NCBI GenBank assembly: GCA_023078685.1
Contig: JALGAS010000005.1
Span: 124,001 to 188,000, forward strand
Direction: 5' to 3'
From: Neopestalotiopsis rosae
Taxonomy: Eukaryota > Ascomycota > Sordariomycetes > Amphisphaeriales > Sporocadaceae
Length of the DNA: 64,000 nucleotides
The translations under genes and the position numbers were made by a program. Position 1 is the stretch's first letter; the number at the start of each line of letters is the position of its first letter. The notes below the pieces were generated by a model. It saw only the letters and a list, made by a program, of their open reading frames with translations, searched no databases and was not told the origin of the DNA. This document shows positions 12,301 to 22,869 of this stretch, piece after piece.

Positions 12301-12648
12301 GAAAGGGTCGGAATCGTTGGCTTCTCTCACGCCTCGCTTAACTTCCTTCTGAATCTTCTTCTCGCGCTTCGCCCGATGACTGGAGAACCCGAGGAGCTTC
12401 TTCTTGTATGCCCAGAGCACTGACTTGTTTTGCTTGAGATCGAATTGGGACATGAGATGGTGCAGGTTTACGATGACGTCTTTTCCACGATCGCCAACCA
12501 CGACAAAGAAGGATCGCTTCTTTTCCTGGAGGCCATTGCGGAGGAGCGCAGGAATGCGCGAGTCGCTGCCACAACGTCAGCACAGTTCCATTTGGCAGGC
12601 AGAACTAGGAATTAGAGAATAAAATACTCACACTTGCTTGCGCGACAT
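9333..12648 (-). CDS. KRE33: RNA cytidine acetyltransferase Kre33/NAT10
   Basis: ATP- and acetyl-CoA-dependent enzyme that forms N4-acetylcytidine in 18S rRNA and tRNA in the nucleolus; essential for small-subunit maturation in yeast. Three exons (12632..12648, 9596..12565, 9333..9540; introns 66 and 55 nt) give 1064 aa, close to the usual 1030-1060. The tiny first exon encodes MSRKQ and joins to VDSRIPALLRNG, matching the family start. Domains in order: DUF1726 N-terminal region, RecA-like helicase with Walker A AARGRGKSAAMG near residue 287 and Walker B LVVIDEAAAIPLP, GNAT acetyltransferase with RIATNPDHLGAGYGSKAL, tRNA-binding C-terminal domain (LHKFWKRAGMVPLYLRQ), and a Lys-rich tail typical of nucleolar proteins. 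The gene is highly conserved and C-rich at third positions. Confidence 0.97.
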
Positions 12649-13323
12649 GGAAACGGGCTTATTATGGTCGAAGCCGTCCTCTGGTATGTCCTACTGGCTT
12701 CTGCACGTCTACAAGTAGCTATCGCAGCCATCACGGCGCAGCGCTCGCTAGGCCTAGGAAGAGTCTGGGAAAATTTTAGTGGAGCCCTGTTTTGCCGGGC
12801 GGTGAAAGTGGGCGATGGAGACGTGATGGAACCTTGAATTGGTGCATTTGCGGGGCCAAGGGAACCTGGGCCGTCGACTACAGAGTACCTTTGCGCTAGC
12901 CACAAACCTACAGCTCACTCTGTCTCAATGCGTGTAGCGAAGCTAAATACAGTCGGTAGATCAATTATTCCCCGTAGAAACATAACACTACCTAGGCTCC
13001 CATTCAATATTTATTGCAGGAGTCAATTGTATGCCATGGCTTTTTCATATCCAGTGATATATGAGCGCATTAATCTCATACTTTTCTGACCCTGGCGTTG
13101 AGTTCCAAGCAATTATTCAGTTTGGACCGACCATGTTGCTCACGTAGATTAGCTGCATATGCGCATGAGAATTGCGATTTTACACAGACGAAGTCATTAT
13201 ATATTAGTTGACTATTATACTCAAGTATGAATCATTGCCGCCCGACTGGGAAGACAACATAGCTGTCTGGAAACAACTTTTGCCCCAATTCAAATCGCCC
13301 GGGATATAGGTTTTGTTTTGGGA
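12649..13323. other. intergenic region, Kre33 promoter and lacA-like 3' flank
   Basis: This 0.7-kb stretch holds the Kre33 promoter and the 3' flank of the next minus-strand gene. The part nearest Kre33 is GC-rich and includes a CTAGGCCTAG palindrome near 12750. The distal half is AT-rich. No further gene is supported. Confidence 0.5.
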
Positions 13324-16300
13324 TCAAGCCCAGTCCAGTCTGTCTTCCGTCCAGCCTGGTCGTAGATAATCGCCATCAAATAGCATGTCGTAGCTACTTT
13401 CGTGAACATACTCCAGGTTCCAGTCGATGCTCAGCTCTGCGCCATCTGCGCTCTGGCTCCACAAGGTGATAGCAATCGTGTTGTCACCGTTGTAGTTCAG
13501 AACACCCGGTGGAACTGGGAAATCAATCTGGTTGCCGATGTAGGGGTTGAATCGACCATACTGATAACCGTTGACGTACAACAACGACCGAAGTTGGTTA
13601 GTGTAACCCTGTTCTGACACGAATGTTTCGTTTGAGGGTGCGGTCAAGCGGAATGAAATAGACACGTCCAGGCCGGACGGGACCGACAAAGGAATGACAG
13701 TGCGGAAGACACGAATACCAGCGCCAGCCATGGACAATGAAGTGCTGTTTGAGGCCACCTCGGTGAGGTTGCTATCCGGGTATCCAGGCAACTGAACACC
13801 AACTCTTTCTGCCCATAAGCCACCCTCGTTAATAGGACCTCGGACTGGATCGAGGACATCTTCGCGACCGGCAGTACCCGCAATCTTCCATTCATCGAAT
13901 GAATAGGTGCCAGCGCCAACGAGTGTCGCGTTGAAGATACCGCGCGGGTTCAGAGCAGCGGATCGCTGGTCATGACCAGAGTTATCCATCACAATCACTA
14001 GCACATTCTCCCCTTCTGTGTTGACGGTGGCGTTGGAGAATGAAAAGGTAGTAGCTTCCGTATCTGTCCAGGAAAGTCCAAGCCAAGAGCCGATCAAGTC
14101 GCCATTCAGCCAAGCGGAGTAGCCAAAGGCAGTTCCGCCAGTGATGTTAAGGAATACACCAGTAGGTGCATCGGACGATGCAGAGAAAGTTGCGCGGTAA
14201 ATGTGGTTACCAACATGAATATGATAGTCGTCCACATATAGCACCGGGTTGTTCAGTGCAGGGGTCGTGGGATTTGAAGTGTTGGTGTTTGTTGCAGCTG
14301 AATCATGTTAGTACATAGTTATGACGTTGATGCCAACAAAAAGGCTATTCTGTGTACTTACAAACCCAAGAGCTGCCTGTTGCAGTGTAATCGCTAGAGA
14401 TCTCGGGAAGACTGTCTGTGTACTTCCACCCAGTAAGCTCAGGGAGTGTGAACTCTGATGCTCCAGCGATCTGAGCAGTCAAAACACCAGCCGAGGCAGT
14501 CTCCAAAGCGAGTTTCTGTCCGTTCCAAGAGACGGAGCAGACGGATTGCGGCGCAAAGATGGTGATTGTTGTCGCGTTCGCAATGTCGCCCGTCAATTCC
14601 AGCGACTTGCCCTCAACCACGGCAGATCGGACGAGATACGGTCCCTGCACCAGGACTACAAAGCGTCAGTAACAGGTTCGACGGTTTGCGAAGACATCAT
14701 ATACTTACTTGTGTTGTTGCCTGCAGTAAGGGGGTTATTGTCCAGCGCCGGAGACCAGAACAGATATGCGGCAGACCGGTCAAGTAGAACCACCTTTGAC
14801 CTATCTCCGAGCTCAATGGTGCTCATTCCTGCATTCTGCATAAACGAGACGGTCACATTTGACTCGCCAGGATAGATGTTGACATTGGCACATCCATTGC
14901 ACGCCGTCATGTTGGCAGAGCTAACACCATCAATTGTGAACTCCCCAGACTCTCCCGTGGGCACCCAGAGTGCAAGAATTTCCTTTCCATCGACAACAGC
15001 ATATGTAAGAACTTCAGCCGTTGAGTAAAGCAGAGACTTGGATCCAAAAACAAAGTCGGTTACAATGATCTTGGACTGGTGGCCGTTGATGGTGATCGAA
15101 GTTCCATATTGCGGAATAGTGACTACAAATGTTCAGCCGTGATACTTTATAACAAATTAGAACAACTTACGAGAGCCCGCAGAAGTGGTCACGTCCAAAG
15201 TGAAAGTCTCTACCGTCGAAGATGGCGAGTAATCATGTTGTGTGACGTAAAAGGCAGCTCCAGTATCAGGGTTTCGAAGTTCCGAGACTGTGATCGCGGG
15301 ATTGCTAGAGTAGCTTGTGCTCTGTAATTCGTTAGTAAATGTTGAAGAGGTTGGTGTTTAATGCTACTCACGTTTCCTAGTCTGTCGGTCTTGGACAAAT
15401 CGCGCGCGACTAGAGTCGATTAGAATAAAGGCCCGCGACATGAGTAATCTAGCCTTACCTCGAGTGAATTGTGTCAAGAGCTTAGTTTCGTAGTACTTGC
15501 TGCCAATAGCACGGTTCTCAGAGATAGGCGAGGAATAATCGTAACTCGATGCTGAGGAAGTCAGTATATGATCCATAACAAACACTCATTTCACTTACCA
15601 ACAACCGGGGCAGCATGCCAGCCCCATGAGGTGCCACCAAAGAGCATATAGAGCGAAATGGCACTGACACGCTGGTAGATAAGGTTGCGGTAGAAGAGAT
15701 TGGCAAAATCAGCACCGATATCTCCAGGGCATCCACCCTGCGGGCCGCCCCAAGGGTTATATGAACCACCTTGGAACTCAGGCATGAAGTTAGGTTGTGA
15801 TCTGAGAAGTCAATTAGAACAAAATTCTGTCTGGAAAAACCTTCATGGGGTTTACTTACGGAGACTGGACCGTGAAATAGCTTTGGTTCTCAAGGTTAGT
15901 AACAGTTGATGACTTCAATGAGATCGTTTGCTTATTGACTTACTCATAGTATTCGGCGGTTTGCTAAGCAATGTTAGCACTAAGAAACACAGTTGCAAAG
16001 AGTTTTCTACACTTACGAATGCCACATATTCTCCATTCGTGCTTGTGCATTCACTGAGGTTGCAACTCCAGCAGGAAGGATAGCTGTCCAGTCCCACAAC
16101 ATCGACATTGCCAGTCGCATTGGAGAAATCTTTCGACCAGGAGTAGCCATTCTATAATATTGTCAGCAACAAGATTCTTGCTTTCTTTCTAAGCAGCTTA
16201 CCATATTGGGCAAATTGTGAGTCAGCGGCACGTCGATGCCATTTTCTCTAGCGGTGTCTTCCAGTAGTTGCATGTATTCTTGCGCAGCAACGTTGTCCGT

Positions 16301-17159
16301 TCGGTTCTCGATATCGAGCCACTGGTTGCCGAGTTCGTTCTCAATCTGAAACAGAACCACGTTGCCGCCATTCGTGATTAGATGAGGTGCAATGATCTGC
16401 GAAACGGTACTCCAGTAAGGTGTCCAAGCCTCAGTATATCTCGTGTCGTTGTCCCTCAAAGCGCCATAGGCACCAGTGGTGAGCCATAGTGGGAAACCGC
16501 CAGCATTCGCCTCGGCATTGACGTAAGGGCCAGGCCGAATAATCATGTATAATCCAAGGTCTTTCGCCAAAGTCATGATCGAGGTAAAGTTGTGTGCACC
16601 CGACTCAAAGTCCAGAACGCCGGGTGTGGCCTCATGGTATCCCCAGTGGTTGTAGATTGAGAAAGCATTGAAGCTAGAAGGAAGCTTTAGTAACAATATC
16701 TGGATGCAAAGGATTAAGGCAGACTAACCCAGCGGCTTTCACCTTCTCTAGCAAATCTTTCCACAACTCTGGACTATAAGACTGTTAGAAAGTGGACCAA
16801 CCAGTCGCCCACCGGGTAGAGGAATTTCTTACACAGGATAACGCCAGTAGTGGAACTTGAGTCAGACAAGTTAGCAACGTGAACAGAAGAATAAAAGAAA
16901 CAGGGAAAGAACTTTACCTCTCCTGAGAACACGAACAGACGTTGTCCATTAACGTGGAAACTGTAGTGGTCCCTATTTGAAGCATAATGTCAGAATACGA
17001 TGGTGAAACATTGTGCAGTTGAAACCAAACATACCATTCTACCAGATCCGTGAGTCCATCATCGTGCAATGGCCAATCGGTAGAGTTCCCTTGAGCCAGA
17101 GCGGTACCAAATAAGGACGCCAAGCCGCAAATAGCGGCCACCTTGTTTAATGCAACCAT
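13324..17159 (-). CDS. secreted beta-galactosidase, GH35, 15 exons
   Basis: Extracellular retaining beta-galactosidase that removes terminal galactose from plant polysaccharides. Exons: 17035..17159, 16918..16972, 16833..16855, 16729..16773, 16202..16673, 16017..16151, 15944..15963, 15860..15880, 15599..15801, 15459..15551, 15372..15409, 15171..15321, 14709..15122, 14362..14655, 13324..14297. They total 3063 nt, or 1020 aa, typical of fungal LacA. The signal peptide is [20 protein letters not shown]; an upstream ATG at 17189 would add ten residues. GH35 landmarks are [29 protein letters not shown], the acid/base glutamate in [11 protein letters not shown], the nucleophile in [15 protein letters not shown] and [16 protein letters not shown]. 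Later domains are beta-rich with many N-glycosylation sites and end in jelly-roll segments. Three exons are only 20-23 nt long, so exact splicing needs transcript support, but every junction keeps the frame. Confidence 0.95.
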
Positions 17160-17189
17160 ACTGCGATTCAAGCTGTTCGCACGAAACAA

Positions 17190-18601
17190 AAAACCAACAG
17201 CGAGACTGGAGAAGAACTCCTCGTGCCTTCAAGCCGGGTAACTGTCAATTTATCCATGATTCCGAGTGTCTGGTTGAGCAGGGGTTTGACAGAAACAACA
17301 ATGGCATGCAAGGTCAACGGTAAAGCTCGCCTAAAAGTTAAACAAATACCCTAGGCGAATGCGGAGATCGCTAAAATATTGACAATGGGCAAAAACCACC
17401 AAATTTCCGGCCATGAACCCCAGTCGCGGGGTAATTCGCAACCGAAGCCGAGCTTGGCTTGATTCGACATTGGACGGAAGAAATTCTTCTTGATTTGAGC
17501 GCAAGCTGGTCGCGACATGGATAGTTCTCCGCATTTCAGATCTTGACGGCCCCATGGCACAAAACGGCTATAGGTGCACTTGGTGCACTCTATGACTGGA
17601 GCCGCTAGACTGGTAGCCAGCCTCGTGAGGTCGTATTCGCCAAAGACGGTGACGATGTAGTTTGCAGCTGTCATTACCGATCTTTTGCACTTGAATCCGA
17701 CCCATGTCTGATCTTGCATATTGATGCGGCCAGGCGGATGGCGACTTTTGCGATCTTGGGAACAGTCTAGAACCGAGAAGTGTTTGTGTCTAGCTAGGTA
17801 AGTAGCTACGATGTACTACTTAGTATGATTTCTCATCAAGTGGCACCACCACAACATGAGAAGGGTGGCGCCCTACCCGAGTTGGCAGGGCAAAAGTCAT
17901 TGCATTATGAGTGCAAGAAAGCAGCTTGAAGACGCCCTGACATGGCAATGAAGCTGTAAATATGAACCCAATGGTTGCCTTGCGAAGATGATAGATATGT
18001 CAAACCCGGCAGTACCAAATCGCCGCTTCCGGGATAGCGCGCGGAAGGGCTGCCAATGGTGAGCCTTGATCCCTTGGAACGTCAGTAGGGCGAAGTCAAT
18101 AATTTGAATGCAGTCTTTGGCATGATTACTGCAAAAACACGAATGGCATTGACAACTGTATTCTGGCCAATATATTTCATCATCAATTTCGGTTTCTATG
18201 ACCCGTTCCTCTTCCTGGAAGTCAGGCCGGCAAGTGCTACCCGTATAAAGCAACGGGATTACCAACCTTCTAGTTGGTATAGTTTGACCTAGTGCTTATT
18301 GAATGATCACATCTCTGTGGTTCAGCATCAGCAATTAATGGTGGGACGGACTTTACGGGGGTATTCGGAGCTAGGTATTGCTGCGTTTGTTTTTGTCTTG
18401 CTTCGGAGTTACAGCTTGTGGTCGAAACATACCCAAGACTACTGCTATTTTATTCTGATTTCAGATATTTATTACTACCGCCCAGTTCTTATCCTTCAGT
18501 TCCATATATCGCTTCATAGACGCAACGGGGTGTGTGGAAAAAAGAGGGATCATTGACTTCAGTGTAACCACTTCTCGGCGCATACCTCGCTCTGTTCCAT
18601 A
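17190..18601. other. intergenic region, divergent promoters of GH35 and SDR genes
   Basis: About 1.4 kb upstream of two divergently transcribed genes. A minus-strand open frame (17351-17719, 122 codons) has no recognisable domain and ordinary non-coding composition. No repeat or RNA gene was seen. Confidence 0.5.
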
Positions 18602-19381
18602 ATGTCAACATACGTTGTGACTGGAACCTCTCGCGGGCTTGGCCTCGGTCTGGTCGAGGAGCTGGCATTGATGCCGGCGACTACCGTCAGGCTTGTATTC
18701 GCAGCAACTCGCTCTCAGAAACCAAGCAATGAGCTGCGAACAATCATGGAGGCTTCGAATGGCCGAGTAAAGCATGTTCAACTTGTTGTTGACTCTACGG
18801 ACAGCATCAAGACAGCTGCATTGCAAGTATCAACTCTCCTTGACGGCGAGGGGCTCGACTATCTCATCAACAATGCTGCCGTCCGAGAACCCACCTGGTC
18901 GAATATTGAGGAAATGGACTTCATTCGCGAGGCATTGGACACGAATGTCACAGGTACACACGAGGCCATATGTGCCTTCCTGCCACTGCTTCGCAAGGGC
19001 AAGGGCAAGAAGATTGTCAACTTTTCATCGACCCTTGGTGCCATTACCACCGCGCAGACAGATCCGAGCCTCATGAGAGTGGAATATCCTGCTTACAAGA
19101 TCAGCAAGGCTGGTACGCATATGCTTACTGCGCTCTGGTCAAATCGGCTGAAAGATGAGGACTTTTGTGTATACATTCAAAGTCCGGGAAATCTCAAAAC
19201 ACAACTTGCTGGGGGTGAGAGGGCCGACTTGCCAGTAAAGGTCGGCGCCAAGGAGGTGATCCGTATCGCTCATTCTTCAGAGCCGAAGGATACAGGACGA
19301 CATAGAAACATCTACGTCAAGGGTTGGGAGCAGGGCGGTGGTGTCGGTGGCAGATACGATGGTCAGGACCTTCCGTGGTAA
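18602..19381 (+). CDS. short-chain dehydrogenase/reductase
   Basis: NAD(P)-dependent oxidoreductase of the classical SDR family, single exon, 259 aa, cytosolic by absence of any targeting signal. The Rossmann cofactor motif is TGTSRGLG at the very N-terminus, followed by DYLINNAAVRE (NNA motif), NVTGTHEAICAFLP, an active-site serine in KIVNFSSTLGAI and the catalytic YPAYKISKAG (YxxxK). The layout resembles the C-factor/sniffer-like subgroup. The substrate cannot be read from the sequence. The start is placed at the first ATG, immediately before the nucleotide-binding strand. Confidence 0.93.
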   Translation: MSTYVVTGTSRGLGLGLVEELALMPATTVRLVFAATRSQKPSNELRTIMEASNGRVKHVQLVVDSTDSIKTAALQVSTLLDGEGLDYLINNAAVREPTWSNIEEMDFIREALDTNVTGTHEAICAFLPLLRKGKGKKIVNFSSTLGAITTAQTDPSLMRVEYPAYKISKAGTHMLTALWSNRLKDEDFCVYIQSPGNLKTQLAGGERADLPVKVGAKEVIRIAHSSEPKDTGRHRNIYVKGWEQGGGVGGRYDGQDLPW

Positions 19382-20073
19382 GACCCAGGGTTCGACATCG
19401 TGGCTGCTGTATGGGCGAATGAGATATCTGCACAGCATCATTGGCGCGATGAAAATGTCTATCACAACGGAAACAACTAGGCTTCAGACATCGTACCTGC
19501 CACTTGGACCAGACTTCTTGTACTGAGAATCGCTTTGGCCGCAAATGCCGGCCCCCGTCATTTGTATCCGAACGAAAGCTTCTTGTCAATGGAGATGGTG
19601 TTGCAATTCATTCTGGTAGAGGAAAATTTGGCCAACTGGTCATGTATGCGCTCATTCATCAAACATTCATTGGAACTCATTGGGCAAAACTGTTTTTGCA
19701 TCAAGGCTCAACGGTATGCGCAAGGGCAACTAGAAATTGCTGTGAGCTCGTCAATTGCTTGAGGTGGGTTCACTAGAGTGTACCTTCTTGTTTCGTTGCA
19801 TTGACTGATCGCTCAGAAGTCGCAACTTACTGCCTTGATGTCATGGCGTGTCTCGCCCAGCTACAAAATAAAACAATGTCTGCAGAATTCAGTTTAGCAA
19901 ACAAACTCATCTCCATCTCCATCTCCATCTTCGCCCATCAACGGATCTCTCGAACAGCAAACAGAGAGGGGTTCACCTATATCACACACAGACATAGATT
20001 ACGTCGACGTTGCTCTCTCACCGATCTTTCCCACTCTACTCACGCCTCCTCGCTACATCTCAACACGGCCACA
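19382..20073. other. intergenic region and leader of the CE4 gene
   Basis: This 0.7-kb stretch ends in the pyrimidine-rich leader of the chitin-deacetylase-like gene. At 19909-19930 it contains a small tandem repeat of ATCTCC (three full copies and a partial). No gene is supported. Confidence 0.5.
19909..19930 (+). repeat. (ATCTCC)n hexanucleotide repeat
   Basis: Three perfect copies plus four bases, in the probable 5' leader of the CE4 gene about 145 bp before its ATG. Confidence 0.85.
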
Positions 20074-21021
20074 ATGAGACTCACTGCCCTAGCACTCGCT
20101 TGTGTTTTACTAGCCACATCATCCCAAGCAGCGCCGTCCGCTGTTGTCAACAACGCAAACCATATTCATGGACCCCTCTAGCACGAGGGAGACCCAGATA
20201 TCAGCAAAATTGATCCAGACTATGCGTATGATATTTGTGTTTTTCTTTTTCAACGAAGACCAGGCATGTGCTAACATATCTGCAGTAATGGTCCACCGGG
20301 TCCTGATGTCAATGTTACCCGGTCCCATGTTGGTTCAGTCCCGTACGGCGTAGCGATACACGCATGCACCAATCCAGGACAAGTTGCTCTCACCTTTGAT
20401 GATGGCCCCACCGAATATACACGGGGTATAGCTAAAATGCTGAGCCGGAACAACTTCACGGCGACCTTCTTCATGGTTGGTTACTACGATTATCACAAGA
20501 TATACGACAATACCACTCGTTATCCGGAGCTGATCCGTTCCTTGCATGCAGCTGGCCATCAGATTGGCTCGCACACATGGACGCACTTCCACTTGAACGA
20601 TCTCACCAAAGAGCAGCGTCGGCGTCAGGTGCTCGACAACGAGAAAGCCCTGGCTCGACTCCTTGGCTTCACGCCTACCTACTTGCGTCCCCCATTCGGG
20701 CAGTGCTCAAATGAATGTCTCGCGGAGTTGAAGGAGCTTGGTTACCATGTTGTGCTGTGGGACATCGATACCAAGGACTACATGTACAACACGGACCGGG
20801 GGTACTATACCACAAGGGATCGATTCTGGGCCGACTTCAATGCTGGAGGCACGCTTGCTCTGTTCCACGACACCAAAATCTACACTGCAGACAAGGTAAT
20901 TCCCTGGGTCATTAAATTTTTGAAGAGCAGAGGGATCCGCGGCGTTTCCGTTGGGGAATGTATGGGTGACGACAGAGCCAATTGGTACCGTAAAGTGCAC
21001 AATGGGTATATCCAGCCATAA
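20074..21021 (+). CDS. secreted polysaccharide (chitin) deacetylase, CE4, with in-frame TAG
   Basis: Polysaccharide deacetylase of carbohydrate esterase family 4, expected to remove acetyl groups from chitin at the wall or outside the cell. Exons 20074..20225 and 20286..21021 (60-nt intron) total 296 codons. A good signal peptide (MRLTALALACVLLATSSQA) is followed by a propeptide-like linker. The NodB domain has all five motifs: TFDDGPTEYT with the metal/catalytic aspartates, SHTWTH with the metal-binding histidines, LRPPFGQC, LWDIDTKDY and LALFHDT. The frame is open throughout except codon 36, a TAG at 20179-20181 just after the signal region, directly followed by HEGDPDISKIDP, which belongs to the normal protein. 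Calling the TAG a 3' splice site would need an intron of only 36-39 nt without a branch point. So this is a nonsense mutation, an assembly error or an unusual gene structure. Confidence 0.85.
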
Positions 21022-22869
21022 CAGCAGTAGCTTTGAGGGTGATGGCAATGACTGTGGTGTGAGTGGTGTGAGATTGAAATGCGAGTAGTGAAGGAGTCGA
21101 CTAGTAGTGTTTAAAACTGTATTGAATACGATAATATTATCGCGTCTTGCAACCCAGTTCATTCAGCGTGCCGTTCTTGTTGCATTTCCGCTTCCGTGAC
21201 AGGATGAATAGACGCACGATAGCACCTGTCTGTTCTTGACGACACTGTTGGCTACAATTGCGTTGTTTGCCAACTGCGCACACACCATGCAGAGCTCTGT
21301 GAACTGCCGTCTTCACTCTTCTTCGCGTCATTTATCACATCTCTCGGTTCCATCATTTTCTTTTTGGCTGACGGGCTGTCGCAAACATCAATTCACTAAA
21401 CAGGGAACATACCGAGCCAGCGCAAAAGAAGCGGGTCTTTCGGGACGATCTGTATGCAAGTCTATCATCATCACTTTCCTCGGTAGGTAGGTGCACACAT
21501 GTGGGTTGGGTGAAATTCATAGAAAACGGAGTGCCGAGATGGGGTGAAGTCGCTGGCAGACAAAATAAGTTACGGAAAGGCCCCAAGTAAGCCGAAAGAG
21601 AGCCGTGATTTGAAGAATGCCTCACCGTTCGCCCCACCACCACCTCCAGCAAAGTGCGGGCAAACGGACACACGGGCTCCTTCGGGCAGGGATCCTGTGG
21701 CCTCCGTGGCCGCCTTTGAACAGCCAACGACTGGTGCACCTGCGCAAGGGCTACGGAGCGCCGGTAGAGAGCACTCTTAGCTAGCCTATGCACCGATGCA
21801 AACGCCAAACGAGCAAGTACGTAGCCGGCGTTGGGCCGCGGAACGGGCAGACGGGAATGATCGGGTTGAAACTTGGACTGCTTGCCTACCTTACAGTCCT
21901 AGTGCTGAAGGGTCTGAGACTTGAGAAGGGCGGTCAAACCAGGGGTTGTCCAATTGAATGGGGCTAACGATCGGAAGTGAATGTGAATCTGACGATTTGA
22001 GGCATACATTTGTGGGTATTCGCATGTTGTCCTACACTACTTTCACATAGTGGTAAGAAAAAGCCCGAAGTAGTCTGACCAGTGTGTTGGGAGATGGAGC
22101 TGCTAATGGTCAAGATAGTTTCTGCTATCTACTAATCGCGCAAATATACTCCACGACTGGGCATCCTGCTATCAGCTACTTGCTGCTGGCCAATGTTGGA
22201 AGATAAGGCAGATGACAGCTAGCTGGTAGCGATTGTATTTTGTACGACTGGCGTGTAAATAGTCGACGGTGATGTCAATTGAGGGGCCCTCGGCGTATTA
22301 CTGATCGTTTATTTGTTGGCGGCTTTCGACCTGCAGGTATACGGGTTTCTATTATACTTGGGTACGGAAAAATGCACGGGTTACTAAGTAAGTCACTCTG
22401 AGATCTGAACAGATTTGCGACATTTATCATCATCGATACGTTGGAACTACGCTAATGGTGAAATGACCGCGGAAGAGCCTTTCGTCTGTCGACTTGCAAA
22501 TCGAATGCCGACGTACTCTGGAAGCCTTGGACAATTTATAGTAATCTAGACAAGAAAACTCATGATAAAATCAGGTCACCACATTTATTTAAAAGGCAAG
22601 TTTTCAGTTTGATAGGTCCAAAATAGACCAAATGCAGCAGATCAAATTGATGTCGTTGCTTCATATCTGTATGGGCGACCGTCTGCAGGGTCAAGCCACA
22701 TTGTTTGTAACTGGTAGCTACCAAAGCTCCATCGCCTTATGCAATGCCTAAAATTGTAAAATAAAGAAAAATTGAACGCCCTTCCAATGTCAAAAAGCTC
22801 TATCTCATTGGTATCATCCTTGTTGCTTAAATAGTAGAAAACTTTTTTCCCTTCTTCGTGTGGTCCCTT
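21022..22869. other. long convergent intergenic region
   Basis: About 1.85 kb between the 3' ends of two converging genes, long for a region that should need only two terminators. Open frames near 21353-21808 (-) and 21544-21780 (+) have no recognisable domain. The distal half is AT-rich with many stops in all frames. A non-coding transcript is possible but nothing in the sequence proves it. Confidence 0.45.

Noticed and set aside
17351..17719. 122-codon minus-strand open frame upstream of the beta-galactosidase gene
   Set aside because: Composition is that of non-coding sequence, no domain is visible and it lies in the expected promoter.
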